Counted from the first letter of the stretch, positions 35,263-48,771 are shown. The stretch is 64,000 bases of DNA from Prototheca cutis (GCA_002897115.2 BCIH01000007.1:1068357-1132356), one strand, 5' to 3'. The notes: generated by a model not told the origin, from the letters alone. Numbers and translations are program-made.

Positions 35263-36010
35263 TCACCGGCTCGACAGCGTGGCATGCACCCGCGTCACGG
35301 TGGTGTACACAAGTTGCCGCACCGTGGGCGGGATATCGATGCCTGTCGCCACCCGGAACACGACGTTAAGACCCATCGCCAGACCACAGAGGAAGAGCAC
35401 AATCACGAGCGTTACCAGGGCAGACTCCCATCGAGTGACGATGGACAGTCCGATGGCCTCAACCAAGTGCTTCCACGCCAGCCACAGCCCACTGCACGAG
35501 CAAAGGGGTTGGGGATGGGCAGCAACATGGATGGACGGAAAGGCGCCGGCGCAGCTGTGCCATGTGCCAGGGGCCCAGTGCACGCACGCGGTTGCACCCG
35601 CTGTTGCACCCCTCCACCAAGAAAACAGGGCCCGAGTCCGGTGCACAAGGAAATAACCCCACCCCACTCAGCCATGTACTTACTACTGCACACGGGCAAA
35701 GGCGTTCTTTGTGCGGGTAGCCTTCTGTTCCGCCAGCTGGTTGGTGTAGTACACGATGAGTTCCTCGGGCGCCGGGAGCTCCTGGTTCAGGGGGACGGAG
35801 ACGTCTGCCGCCGTCAGATGCCGCAGTTCCGTCTTCGTCACGTCATTGGTGTCCGCCAGGGACTTGCGCCTGCGTGGCGAGGCCAGCAGAGGCCTGGGGA
35901 GGCTGCACGCGCTTCGCTCCAGGGGAAGCAGGGGTGATCACGGACCGAATGTCAGCACAGCCAGCCGCGCAGAGCAACCACGCGCACCTGTGAGAGCGCG
36001 TCTCCACCAT
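35263..36010 (-). CDS. Small membrane protein, not recognised
   Basis: Three minus-strand exons, 36010-35988, 35893-35684 and 35491-35263, join in phase to 153 residues. The N-terminus is basic (MVETRSHRPLLASPRRRKS), followed by a mixed helical part (APEELIVYYTNQLAEQKATR), an amphipathic stretch (YGLWLAWKHLVEAIG) and one strong hydrophobic segment near residues 95-120 (ALVTLVIVLFLCGLAMGLNV). A short soluble tail ends HATLSSR. The pattern suggests a single-pass organelle or ER membrane protein. I do not recognise the family. The first exon is only 23 bp, so the start is the least certain part; the other two exons are well supported by phase and composition. Confidence 0.65.
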
Positions 36011-36469
36011 CCTCCCAGCTTCGAGCGTTAATGATCAATGTGAATATCACAAACAATCTCTCGATCCTCGCAGTATCTGCAGGGGACTATTTCTGGACCA
36101 GGTGTTGCGGTCGGATACTGAACTGCCGCCCTCCTCAGCTGGTGAGGTACACCGACTCCTTGTCTCAGACACGAATTCACTGGCGACACAAAAGATCGCG
36201 CTCAACACTCGAATGGGGCTCGGAAACCTGACGGTGGGAACGGGCGCCGTGGTAGCTCGCTGTAGACCAATGGCGTCATTGGCGACATCGCGTGGGGAAA
36301 ATTGAATCTGGTCTTGCAAAGCCATGGAACGGGCCACCCTCATGACCGGCCCGACGCTTCGAACGCGGGCCCTGTTATTTGCAAGCAACATCTCACGTAG
36401 ACTTGACGGGGCGGGACTGCGTCTCGGACGTGGGCGATCACCGAGCAGTGGCAGCAACGATNGGCCGAC
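36011..36469. other. Divergent promoter region between two unidentified genes
   Basis: 459 bp, AT-richer around 36010-36200, between divergent starts. No motif is convincing. Confidence 0.45.
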
Positions 36470-37478
36470 ATGAGTCGAGAGCACATGTCGGGAGTCAGCG
36501 ACTATGACGCTGTCAGCAACTGGACTGGAGGCACTCCCAGCGAAGCAAGTTCCGTAGACACCATCAAGGATCTCATGCAGAGGTTCACCCTGGACTGCCA
36601 GCCCGACCTGACGCTCAAGCTGCGCAGCAGGTAGGCGGGACCTGCCCTGCCGGTGGTGCCCTGACGCCGCTGATCCGGAGCGACTGGGCTCGCTTGCATG
36701 GCACCAGCGCGGTCGTATGGCTCAGAAAGGGTCATGCATGCCGCCGATCCTGCCATATGGTTTGCCTCTCCATATGTCGCGCACAGGGTGTCGGGACTCA
36801 TCCTGGGAGCCGACATCACGCACAACCCGGTGACCAACACCCAGAAGAAGGCGCTCGTGGTGAGTGGAACTGGGGCGTTTTTGCGCCGTGGTGCTCTTTG
36901 AATTTGGATGCGCTGGATTGTGTCGAGCCACTGGTTTCGTGTCTGTTTGTTCTTCTGTCGCCAAGAGCTTGTGCACAGACTTGTTTCGTTCCCGGTACCC
37001 AGGTCAAGCCAGTGAGCCTGCATGCGCCGTGGCGCCGCTTCCGCGTGGACGATGCCGGCACGGTGCAGCTGAGGTCCAAAAAACTGCAGTGGTGGCTGCT
37101 GACGCTGGATATGGAAGCGCACATCAACCCCCGAACCCGCACCAGCAGCCTCAATTGGAGGTGCATAGCCTGCTGTTGGAATGTTTTGGCTGAGCGGGTG
37201 GGCCACTTTGAACGCATGCGATGGCGATGGGGAATCTGTGTTTGACTGACAGAAGGAGCACAAGATAGTGCATGGCGAGACTTCTTGGCAGGCGTTTGAA
37301 CCTGTCCAGCAAGATCGTGCTGGCTGCTCTCTCCTCTCCGACATGCAGGGTGGCGACCAAGTGGGACATGTACCGGGGTCAAATCCGGAACAAGAAGCGG
37401 GTGGGATTGCTCCCGGGCATGGAGGCACGGGTGCACTACACTGTCAGTTACAACCTCCCCGAGATTGGCGGGTGCGGT

Positions 37479-37521
<43 letters not shown>

Positions 37522-38040
37522 GTTAACAGTGCTGTTGGGCTGTGCCATCGAAACCCTTCTCCCCCACCTCCATCCTCTGCCCTTTGGCCTCAACACCACG
37601 AAATGAACCACCATCAACCCCACTGCAGGAACGTGACAGCGCGTGGCAACGACATTGAGCAGGAAGTGAGCGCCGACATTGGCTATGCCCACGGCGACAT
37701 TCCGCGCCTGGACCTGGTCATCTGGCCTACGATGCTGCTGGGAAGAAAGCGCGGCAGCGCACCGCTCATCGCCGAGGAGGCCGTGGTTTCACCGACTCCG
37801 GCTCCGGTCGTCAGCCGTTCCTCGCGGGCCCCGCGCCTGCCGCAGTTGAAGGAGCTCGAGCGTTGGCCAGCCGCGGCCAAAGAGGCGGCGGCGCCGCTGC
37901 GCAGTAGGGCCTCCGAGCTCTTGGCCGCCGCGCAGCATGGGGCCCAGCAGGCGGCCACCGGCGTGCTCGCAGCAGTGCATGCCGGGGCGCGGCACGTGGC
38001 AATGGCAACGGCCCCCCGACCGGAACCTGAGGCCAAGTGA
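36470..38040 (+). CDS. Unidentified beta-rich protein with Ala-rich C-terminal helix
   Basis: Exons 36470-36630, 36787-36859, 37003-37160, 37349-37471 and 37629-38040 close to 308 residues. Residues about 30-215 alternate short polar and hydrophobic stretches (DLTLKLRSRVSGLILGADIT; LQWWLLTLDMEAHINP; ARVHYTVSYNLPEIGG; LDLVIWPTMLLG), as in beta-barrel or lipid-binding beta-sheet proteins. The last 90 residues are alanine/arginine-rich and probably helical (AAKEAAAPLRSRASELLAAA). There is no signal peptide or clear transmembrane helix. I cannot name the family; an organelle outer-envelope protein is one possibility, without direct support. The intron between the last two exons contains a G40 run. 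Confidence 0.7.
37481..37520 (+). repeat. G40 homopolymer in an intron
   Basis: Forty G starting 9 bp after the donor at 37472, within the 37472-37628 intron. Confidence 0.95.
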
Positions 38041-38655
38041 CCCGGCTGCAGTGCGGGGAAACCCTGCGACTCTTGAAGAAAAAGAACAGGCAGGCATCTC
38101 CCACTTTCCACTGACGCTTGGATGTGCTGGAAGGAGGAGCGCCGCTCAGTTCTCGGGCTGCAGTTTGTCACACGATTGCAGTTCTCAGCGTTTGCTCCCT
38201 CTCCTCCATGCCTCTGTCGGCGAAACTCACCGAGACACCTTCCCTCCCAACCGCGCATGATCTGCGCTTGTACCACTGCCCTTTCTGTACCCAAGCATGT
38301 AGCGCGACGATTCTGATCCCTGCCTCTGCCCGACACAACTTGCTTGCTACATATCGCCCCTGACGACTAAGTGACCCTGAGAAGACCTGTTCCCCGCTTG
38401 CCGCCTCACAGCAGCCGTCGTGCTCTAGCGCCAGGGAGGCCGGCACTCCCACTCCCGCCCGCCCCTCCCGGTCCGTNTTTCATGCCCGATGCGGACCCTC
38501 CTGGACCCGCATGTAACAGTGCGCACTGTGTCTTTTTTCAGCCCTGGCCAGACCAGAAGGAAATGGGATTGGCTAATGCGTGGGATCAACCTTTACACGA
38601 GGTCCCTCTTCAGGACCGGCTCATGCCCGCCCTCGCAAGGAGGCAGGCCTTTGCC
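38041..38655. other. Convergent intergenic region
   Basis: 615 bp between two 3' ends. It carries TGTAA at 38512 (+) and TTACA at 38593. No coding signal. Confidence 0.5.
38593..38597 (-). terminator. Possible TGTAA poly(A) signal of the SR45/RNPS1 gene
   Basis: TTACA on the + strand, 59 bp past the stop of the minus-strand gene. Confidence 0.4.
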
Positions 38656-40206
38656 TCAGGACCGGCCCCGGCCGCGTCGTGGCGGTGAGGCCGAGGACCG
38701 GGAGTACGAGGAGTAGCTTGACGAACGACTGCGAGAGGACAAGCTCCGGCTGCTGGACCGGCCGCGCCGGCGGGGGACCGGGGAAGCGCTGCGGTCACGT
38801 CGCGGGGCCAGGGGCGACCTGCGGCGAGGGGGGCTGCGTGACCTTCTCCTTGGCGGGCTGATGCCTCGCCTGTAGCCGCCGCGCCCCGGCGGTGTCAACG
38901 ACCGTGGCCTCCGCCCGGCGGGACTGTAGCCCTGTCGCCGGGGNGGGCTGGCATACCGCCCCCGCCGCTGCTGCGCCAGCGGATACCTGCGAGCATTCAC
39001 ATGTCCAAAAAAAAAGGGTCATCGTCGCAGCGACTGGAGAACACCGGCTCCTCAAGGCGCACCACAGCAGCACCAAGAGCCACGCTCCCCCCCAGAAAAA
39101 TGACACCAGGCCCCTTCTATCATATTCACGTACCGGCCAGTGGGGGGTGACCTCGAGCGGTATGGCCTTCGGACGGGCGAGCGTGGCCGCGGTCCCCCGG
39201 GACCTCCGGCACCGCGCCGGCCCAGCCGGCCCGGCGGGGACCTGCGCCGGTTGGGCCCGGGTGACCGTGACCGTGACCACGAGCGGCGACGTGGCGGCGG
39301 CGAGGGTGAGGCCTTACGCGGCATCACAAAGGATACCGTGAGCACGACGCCATCCAGTTGCCCTCCGTTCATGGCGGCGACGGCGGCCTCGGCCTCGGCG
39401 CGGCTCGCGTACTCGACATGGGCAAAGCCGCGGGGCAGCCCCACTGCGGCATCCACCGCCAGGTCCACCTCCCGCAGCTGACCCCATGTCCCAAACACCT
39501 CCCGCACATGCTCTGCGGTCACGTTCCGTGTCAGCCGACCCACATGCAGCCGCGTCGTGCTGCCAAGGCCCACCTGCAGAGGAGGAAAGGGAGGCCGGGG
39601 CTGTCGGGTGTGGCGAGATCAGGCGGGTGGTTGGAGGCGCGGCGAGAAATCAGCCCAGGGTTTTTGATGATTACGTCCATACTGCAAGGCAAGGAACCGT
39701 TCCAGACCACGGGATCAAATTGGGAGCNGAGCAGGGCCTGGAAGCCTTATGATGTCAAACCATCACACGCACGCACCGCCTTTGCCTCTGGAGACCGGCG
39801 GGCGGGCGACCGCGAGCGGCGCCCACGAGGCATGGAGGACCGTGATCGCGATGATCCCGAGGACTGAGACCTCGAGGATGACCGGGACCTGGAGCTGTAA
39901 GAGCGGGAGGAGCCGCTGCTCCCGCTGGAACGCGAGGCCGAGCCTGACCCGCTGCTGCTTCTGCTGCCCGAGCTCCTGCAGTGGTTGTTGGCAACGCACC
40001 GCGGTGGGGATGGCTGATGCTTGGCAGTCACCCGAGGGCACAATCGTCTCGGCCCAGCATGCCAGGAGGCGAGCGAGGAGCGCGAATGGCATGCCCTGTC
40101 TACCAACACTCTCCCAGCTCCCAACGACCCACTTCACATCAATGTACCTGCTTCGCCCGCGGGAGGCGCTCAAGCTGCGCGAGGTTTCGCGCTTGTCGGA
40201 CGCCAT
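38656..40206 (-). CDS. SR45/RNPS1-like splicing regulator
   Basis: An RNA-binding SR-like protein of the exon junction complex periphery (ASAP/PSAP), acting in nuclear speckles. Exons on the minus strand are 40206-40148, 39975-39777, 39573-39134 and 38986-38656, giving 342 residues. Residues 1-85 are an RS domain (RSSGSRSSSGSGSASRSSGS). A single RRM follows at about 90-170, with RNP2-like TRLHVGRLTRNV and RNP1-like LPRGFAHVEY. The C-terminal third is a second arginine-serine-proline domain (RRRSRSPPRRRSPLAPRRD) ending RGRGRS. RS-RRM-RS order and the RRM sequence match SR45/RNPS1 rather than classical SRSF proteins. One N falls in the second RS domain. Confidence 0.88.
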
Positions 40207-41299
40207 GGTACTATATGGGAGCCCAGTGAAGCGTGGAATGTGGCGCCACGCTGAGGCCCTCCCTCCCGCAACTTCCCTCACGGGAAGAGTGATGGGCTCC
40301 GCCCGCTCCCGGCAGCCCGTGTCGCAATGCAATCAAATCCCTGTCCCGAATATTCTTAAATAGACATATATGCATGGGGTCATGGTGAAAGCAGCACAGG
40401 ATAGCGCTCTGGACCTGCGGTCCGATCGATCGGGAGTCGGCCCCTGGATCCGGCTCAATGTCCTGACGGAAAGGCCGGGGTCTCGGCGCCACCGCCTGGT
40501 GACCAAGCTCCTCATCAACCAGGGTCGACCTGATCCTCCAGAAAAAAATGCAATTAATACGTGAAAAGCGCATGGTCAATACGTGTGCTTTCTCCATGGC
40601 CTCTTGCTGTGTTGCCTTGGATGGGCATGACATGTCTTAACAACGTGCTTGCGCCACATGAGTCATCCTGGGCTTCTTGACAGAGCCCCAACCTGCATCC
40701 ATCCTACTCTGTGAACGGCACTGAAAGCAAGCCCACATTGGGGCTGGACCTTGGAAAGGCCCAAGTCATGCACCCCGACGCCTGGCCAGTTCCCAGCCCC
40801 AAGCCGGGCGGCTCCCCTCGGCCAAACCTCAATCTGTCCGCGCCACCAATGGACGCCAACTGTCACAGTCCAACGTGCCCTGAAAGAAAACATCAATCAC
40901 AGTGCTCATGTTGCCCAGCTCAGCCACCTCGCAAAGTGCAAGATTCCATGCTGACAGAGAAAGATTCCGCTTGGCCTGCCGGGCCTGGACAGCAGGTCAG
41001 TGCATGTTGGTAGACCTGGTGCAGCTGAGGGATTGGGATGATTTTGGAGGATTTGTGTTGCAACAGCCGGACAAGAGGGCAACGTCAGCTTACGTGATGA
41101 AAAGGATCTTGCCAGCCCGGGTTGGCGCAGCTGTCAAAATTTCTGGACGGGAGGTCGCCCGGGGTCGAAGGACATTGCGACTTTGTTTAGTAAAATCAGG
41201 GCTCGCGCCGGGGTCCCGCCTATCACCTCAACCCCACTTCCCACCAGAAATCCCAACCCTTTTCTTCGAATTCGTTTCCCGTGTTGAACAGGAGGCACC
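40207..41299. other. Divergent promoter region, SR45 / phosphate carrier
   Basis: 1.1 kb between divergent starts. Short ORFs here lack family resemblance and codon bias. I see no RNA gene or repeat. Confidence 0.45.
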
Positions 41300-42542
41300 A
41301 TGTTCCTGCCCAGCACCCTTTACGCGCCCACGGCGCTGAACGCTGCCATGGCTGCCTCCGTGCAGAAGGAGCAGTCCGAGCTGCAGGCGACCCCCTCCAC
41401 CTCTCGCCCCAGCCTGGTCCGCGCCATGACTTCCGGCATTGTGGCGCATGCTCCTGCTGAGAGGAAGATCGTCCTGTACTCCAGGGTGAGCCCGGGGGTG
41501 TTGGAGCAACCCTCATCGCGGCCTCCGCTTGCCGCCATACCGCCCCGGTCGCGACGCTCTACGAGCCTCGCCTGCCGGTCGCCTGGCCCCTCCAACCTCC
41601 CAGTCGACGTCAGTGATACGCTTTGATTTTGATCCTTTTCGGTCTGCCCCTCCTCCTTCGCAGGACTACTACCTGGCCTGCGGCATTGGTGGCGTGCTGG
41701 CCTGCGGCATTACCCACACTGCGGTAACTCCTCTGGATGTGGTCAAGTGCAACATGCAGACCGCCCCCCACAAGTACACCGGCATCTTCCAGGGCTTCCG
41801 CACGATTGTGGCGGAGCAGGGCGCCCGCGGCCTGTTCAAGGGCTGGGTCCCCACTGCGCTGGGCTACAGCGCGCAGGGTGCGTGCAAGTTTGGCTTCTAC
41901 GAGTTCTTCAAGAAGTACTACTCCGACCTGGCTGGCCCCGAGCTGGCTTCCAGGTACCAGAACCTGATCTACGTCGCGGGTTCGGCCTCTGCCGAGTTCA
42001 TCGCCGACGTGGCACTGTGCCCCTTCGAGGCCGTCAAGGTCAAGGTCCAGACCGTTCCCGGCTGGGCTCGCGGCTTTGGCGATGGGTTGCCCAAGTTTGT
42101 GGCTGAGAGCGGCGTTGCTGGTCTGTGGAAGGGCGTGGGCCCGCTGTGGGGCCGCCAGATCCCGTACACCATCATGAAGTTTGCCGCCTTTGAGAACGTG
42201 GTTCAGGCGCTGTACAAGTACGCCGTGCCCAAGCCTCGCTCCGAGTGCTCCAAGGGNGAGCAGCTGGGCGTCAGCTTTGCTGCGGGTTACATCGCGGGTG
42301 TGCTGTGCGCGGTCGTCTCCCACCCCGCCGACAACCTGGTGTCCAAGCTCAACTCCACCCAGGGCGTCTCTGTCGGCCAGATCGTCAGCGAGATGGGCTG
42401 GTGGAACCTGTTCACCCGCGGCCTGCCCCTGCGCATTGTCATGATCGGTACCCTCACCGGTCTGCAGTGGGGCATCTACGACGCCTTCAAGGTCTTTGTC
42501 GGCCTGCCCACCACCGGCGGCACCCCCGAGCCCAAGAAGTGA
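41300..42542 (+). CDS. Mitochondrial phosphate carrier (SLC25A3/PiC type)
   Basis: Imports phosphate with protons across the mitochondrial inner membrane for ATP synthesis. Exons 41300-41485 and 41664-42542 give 354 residues. The first exon encodes a 60-residue presequence-like N-terminus. The carrier body has three repeats with the PX[DE]XX[KR] signature: TPLDVVKCNMQ, CPFEAVKVKVQ and HPADNLVSK, the last lacking the final hydrophobic pattern as usual in PiC. Other PiC-typical segments are YTGIFQGFRTIV, GYSAQGACKFGFYEFFKK and FTRGLPLRIVMIGTLTGLQW. Codon use is strongly C/G-ending and more biased than its neighbours, suggesting high expression. One N falls at a third codon position (42257). Confidence 0.95.
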
Positions 42543-43146
42543 GCAGCTGTTTCATCGCGGGCGGCGGCTGTGCAGGAGTGACGACGACTGCACTGATCAC
42601 GGATCCAGCGTCATGCGGCAAGCAGGATCCATCCACGCTCCCCGACGGGAGCCTGTGGAAGGCGATTGCGGATGGCTGTGGTGCGGCGCCGACCGCTGCA
42701 CCACGGACTGTCCTCACCGTTGTTGGGACTGCCGCCTGTGTTTGGCCTTTTGTAAAAGTAGATGCAATGAATATCATGGCTTTGAACTCTAGCTGGGTCG
42801 GTGTGTATTGGTTCGCACGTATGCACGTCAGCCTGGGGTGCGCGCAGCCAAGCTGGGCTCTCGGGACGAACGGGTCTCGAATTTCCGAGCGGCGTTAAAA
42901 AAAGTGATCATTGACTGGAGCGACCTGGTCTCATGAGCGCATTGTGCTCCAGCACAAAAAACACATTGCATTTCTCCTGCTGAGGAGCCTGTGCGCGGTC
43001 TTCAAGCGGGGGGAGTTCGGGTCCCTGCACGCCAACGGGCGCGTGCCCCGCTCGCCGAGCGTCACGGCCCAGGCTCGCACCTGCGTCGGAGCCGCACCCG
43101 TGAATCGAGCTCTGAAAGCGCGTATCCTACCCATCNTTGTGAGGGG
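42543..43146. other. Phosphate carrier to TOP1 intergenic region
   Basis: 604 bp holding the carrier 3' UTR and the TOP1 promoter and 5' UTR. The reading frame upstream of the TOP1 ATG is partly open but has no family support. Confidence 0.5.
42751..42755 (+). terminator. Possible TGTAA poly(A) signal of the phosphate carrier
   Basis: TGTAA about 210 bp after the stop, in a T-rich context, as is usual for chlorophyte 3' ends. Confidence 0.5.
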
Positions 43147-46100
43147 ATGGTGACGGAGACCGCTGCTGCACCCGGCCTGTCCCCTCTGGATGTGCTGGAT
43201 GGCGCCGTGGAGCTGCCCACCGTGCAGCGCCCGGCGTCTGTGGCCAGCCAGCCAACGGCGCAGAGCTCAGACTCTGATTCCGAGGAGGACGTGCCCCTGG
43301 CTCGTCGCCGCGCCAACCTTGCAGGTAGGAGCTTCATTGCTGTTGAGGTGCCAGGCGGCGGTGACGGGGGATAGAGGGGTTTGTTCTCGTGCCCATGTTC
43401 AGGCAGGAGCCGATCTGGCAGGTTTCCAAGGCCACGTCCCGTGGAATGACGGTGTCATGGGATTCCCATTCACGTGTCGGTCACTCCCCCCATCCACCTG
43501 CAGCGGTGGCCACCAAGACCGCGACGCCTGCCAAGCCCCGTATCAAGACGGAGCCGCGGCGGACCTCGACGGCCACACCCGACATCAAGCGCAGGTCGGA
43601 GGGGTCCTCGGCCCCCCNGCCCAAGAAGCGGCGAGAGAGCGAATCCGAGGGGAGGGCTCCACGCAAGTCTGACGNCGCCGGTAACGGCACTGAGGTGCGA
43701 CATGGAATGGCAGAGGTTGATTGGTTGTCAACCGTGGAAGGAGCGCGAGAGGATGAGGTGATGGGCATGGTCGCATGTGCCTGACTGCTGCAAGTACTTT
43801 TTCCTCTGGCAGAAGGAACAAGAGGGCCCCAATCATGCCTGGGGTCGACGGGCCATCCCTTGCTCGGAGGGGGAGCAAACCATTTGTCGAGCCCAGTTTG
43901 TGCACTTGTCCCCTGCAGATCAAGTGGACGACACTGGAGCATGCTGGCGTCCTGTTCCCTCCAGACTACGAACCTCATGGCATCAAGATGCTGTATGGTA
44001 TGTGCGCTACATAGCCCTTTCCAGGATCTTCTGCCGTCGTTGCAGCGAGCTGCAGTGTCAAGCAGGCTTGCGCTTCCGTACAGAGCGGGCGCAGAACTTA
44101 TTGACGGCCCCCCCTCCTCCACCTCCGGCTGCAGACGGTGTTCCGGTGGATTTGACCCCGGAGCAAGAGGAGGTGGCCACCTTTTACGCTGTCATGCTCG
44201 ACACTGGTAGGTGGCTGGACGACGAATTGGCTGTGAGATTGGATTTGTTGAGCCACAAACGCACAGGAACAGGCAGGCATGCTAACCATAACCCCCCCTC
44301 TCACACAGAGTACATGGAGAAGCAGCAGTTTAAGACGAATTATTGGGAGGGGTTCAGGGACGTGCTGGGTCCTGGGCACGTGATCCAGGACTTGGAAAAA
44401 TGCGACTTCCGGCCCATTTACGATTGGCACATGGCGCAGCGTGAGCTGAAGAAGGCCCTGCCCAAAGAGGTGAGCACGGCGGTTTGATCTAGCGGCAGTG
44501 TGTGTGTGGGGGGGGGGCATTACATGGTTGCGGGACATTGCTGTTCATGTTACGCCCGCCCTTGTCCATGCCAGTGTCTGCTACTTCTCACCCCCAAATT
44601 CCCATGCACAGGAAAAGCTGCGGTTGAAGGAGGAAAAGGATGCAGCCGAGGCCAAATACAAGTATGCCAAGGTGGACGGCAAGCTGGAGCAAGTGGGCAA
44701 CTTCCGGGTNGAGCCGCCCAGTCTGTTCCGGGGTCGCGGCGACCACCCCAAGATGGGTCGGATCAAGCGCCGCATTTTCCCAAAGGACATTATTATCAAC
44801 ATTGGCCGGGGTGTGCCCGTGCCGGAGCACCCGTACCCGGGCCAGTCGTGGCGTGAGGTGCGGCACGACCAAACCGTCACCTGGCTCGCCAGCTGGGCCG
44901 ATCCCATCAAGAGCACCGAGGTGAAGTATGTCTTCCTTGCCGCCACCAGCGGCTGGAAATCCCAGAGCGACCTCCTCAAGTGCGTTTGGCTGGGTGGTGT
45001 GCGTGGGGGTGGGGGGATTGTCTGTTGTGTGCTGTGATATTCTTGTTGGTGTCCGGTGTCAGTTAGGTCGCCAGACTCCCTGACGAACCCGTGACTCACC
45101 CCGGACATCCACCAATAATCGCCGGCAATAATCCCCCACACCCCAACAACAACCGTATAATGATAATAATAGGTATGAAAAGGCGAGGAAACTGAAGGAT
45201 TTCATTGAGGATATCCGGGCCGAGTACACTCGGAACTGGGACTCCAAGGACATCAAGGAGCGGCAGGTGCGTTGAAGGAAGGGGGGGNACATCGTGGTTG
45301 CAGCAAGGGGGATGGATGGGTGGGCGGGATGCTTTCTTTGCCATGTTGTAAAGCACCGGAAGGAGGGGGGGTTTGGTATCCTCCTCCCGCGCTCTGCTCC
45401 ATTGCTTGCCAAGCGCACAGATCAGTTCTTCCATGCAAACGACTGGCTCGCAGATGGCGATAGCACTGTATTTCATCGACAAGCTGGCTCTGCGTGCTGG
45501 TCATGAAAAGGACGAGGACGAAGCCGACACCGTCGGCTGCTGCACGCTCAAGGTTGGTTGCAGAGGGTGGGGGTTTGACCCCGGGGATGTCGGGAGGGTT
45601 GTTGGGACACTGGGCCTCGGTCTGGCAGAGCCGCTGCTGCCGCCCAGTGCCCACAGCCCCGCCTCCTCACCAACCATCCTGTGCAGGTGGAGAATGTGGA
45701 GTGCATCGCTCCCATCCACATCAAGTTTGATTTTCTCGGTGCGTTGCTCTTTCTCGTGTTTATGGATGATCGCGGGGATTGAAGCGCTTGGCCCCGTTCC
45801 TCGACAGTACTGATGCACGTCGTGCAAATCCTCCTCCTCCTCGCAAACAGGCAAGGACTCAATCCGGTACGAAAACACAGTGGACGTGGACCCCCGTGTG
45901 TTTAAAAACTTGCAGCTGTTTTGCGAAAAGGATGCCAGCGGCAGAGGTGCGTTTGGGGTTTTTTTCTCTGTTCAGAGGGAGAAAATCTGCCCTCTCCCTG
46001 GGGTTCAACAAATTACCCCGAGCCCACCCCCACCCACGCACCCACTCACCTCAACATGATGCAGCCAAGCGGCCCGGGGACCAGCTGTTTGAGAGCTTTG

Positions 46101-46872
46101 ACGCACAGGACTTGAACGTGAAACTGAAGGAGCTGATGGAGGGCCTGTCGGTGAAGGTGTTCCGTACGTACAATGCCTCCATCGTGCTGGACAATCTTCT
46201 CAGCACCAATCCCGAGGAGAGCAGCTCGCTGGATGCAAAAAAAGCCGCCTACGACAGTGCAAACAAAGAGGTGGCCATCCTGTGCAACCACCAGCGTGCG
46301 GTGCCAAAGGGCCACGAGGGACAGATGGAGAAGCTTACTGCCAAGATGCAGGGTCTCCAGGCTGAGCTGGCAGTCCTGAAGGCCGACCTGAAGCGGGCAG
46401 AGGCGGGCAAGTCTGGGGATGATGGCAAGAAGCTCAACCCTGAAGCCCTAGCCAAGCGTGTGGCAAAGAAGCAGGAGCAGATTGAAAAGGCCGAGATCAA
46501 CTTTCAGCTCAAGGAGAATCTCAAGACTGTGGCCCTGGGTACCTCGAAGATCAACTATCTCGATCCAAGGATCACCGTTGCCTGGTGTGTGTTTGAAGAT
46601 GTGTTTGGGGCAGGCTTTGCTTTGTTTAGCTTTGTTTTTTTTTGGGGGGGGGGGGGGGGCGTGTGCGCGAGCGCGTGCGCGNGCGCACGCGCTCGCGCTC
46701 AGCCACCAGAACAAATCAGGCAATCATTCGCGGCTTGTTCCACCCAATCACACTGCCCTGAGACGAATGCAGGTGCAAGCGGAATGAGGTGCCGATGGAG
46801 AAGGTCTTCAACCGATCGCTGTACCAAAAGTTTGCATGGGCGATGGAAGTGGAACCGGACTATCGATTCTGA
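43147..46872 (+). CDS. TOP1: DNA topoisomerase I (type IB)
   Basis: Relaxes supercoils in the nucleus by a 3'-phosphotyrosine intermediate. Exons are 43147-43324, 43504-43694, 43919-43997, 44135-44206, 44309-44469, 44612-44979, 45173-45266, 45454-45552, 45687-45738, 45851-45946, 46065-46584 and 46773-46872, giving 669 residues. After a charged, lysine-rich N-terminus come the core motifs [97 protein letters not shown] and the active-site segment [20 protein letters not shown] with the catalytic Tyr near residue 628. A coiled-coil linker (residues 525-605) precedes it. The C-terminus is MEVEPDYRF, as in plants. Three Ns lie in coding exons. The join after 43694 is chosen by phase and is the least certain. 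Confidence 0.95.
46644..46659 (+). repeat. T-rich then G16 tract in the last TOP1 intron
   Basis: T runs from 46631 lead into 16 G, 59 bp after the donor at 46585. Confidence 0.9.
46665..46698. repeat. 16-bp perfect inverted repeat in the last TOP1 intron
   Basis: 46665-46680 pairs perfectly with 46683-46698 around a two-base centre that contains an N. The arms are alternating G/C-rich (GCGAGCGCGTGCGC core). Confidence 0.9.
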
Positions 46873-47405
46873 CGACATTTCATTGCCATTGAGGGTCCCT
46901 GGTCACTGCTGTGATTCCCTGACAATCGCATCTTTTGGTGCATGCAAACTGTATAACTGCTGCTGATGGACAGGCTGCTCCGAGTGATCGGGGGTTCTCT
47001 AGGGCCCCAGTTTCCAGGTCCGAGGCCCCACCCGACCCGAACAGAAATGGGTCCATCGGGTGATCGGCTCTCACGCCTGGGGAGACTGGGAATCGGACTC
47101 CCACAGCTCTGACGAGCGCGGATGTGGCGATATCCAAAACTGCGTGACTGGACCCTTTCCGACTCTGTAGGACATTGCCGAGGATTGGGGATCGAAGTGT
47201 GAGGACCTGCCGATCTCCCGGAGTCTGCGGCACCCTGCAGGACTCGTCTCGCTGCAGCGTGGAGCTCTAGGAGGGAGCTGCTCCTGTCGGGCTGGCTGTC
47301 TGGACCATCCCTCGTCTGTTGACTGTTGCACAGGGTAGTCCAAATCCTCCAGAGGCGGGCGTGCGCCATCCCTGATCACACCGACCCGCGCGGCAGCTCG
47401 GCAGA
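46873..47405. other. TOP1-RAB6 intergenic region
   Basis: 533 bp with a small palindromic hairpin near 47085 (TGGGA/TCCCA). It should hold the TOP1 3' UTR and RAB6 promoter. No tRNA fits. Confidence 0.45.

Positions 47406-48771
<1,366 letters not shown>

Noticed and set aside
43813..43918. Extra TOP1 exon starting [11 protein letters not shown]
   Set aside because: It cannot end in the phase needed by the next exon without an intron of about 20 bp. Extending exon 2 to 43694 works.
47070..47110. tRNA-like hairpin with a TGGGA/TCCCA stem
   Set aside because: No matching acceptor stem or A box at the right distance; it is only a small palindrome.
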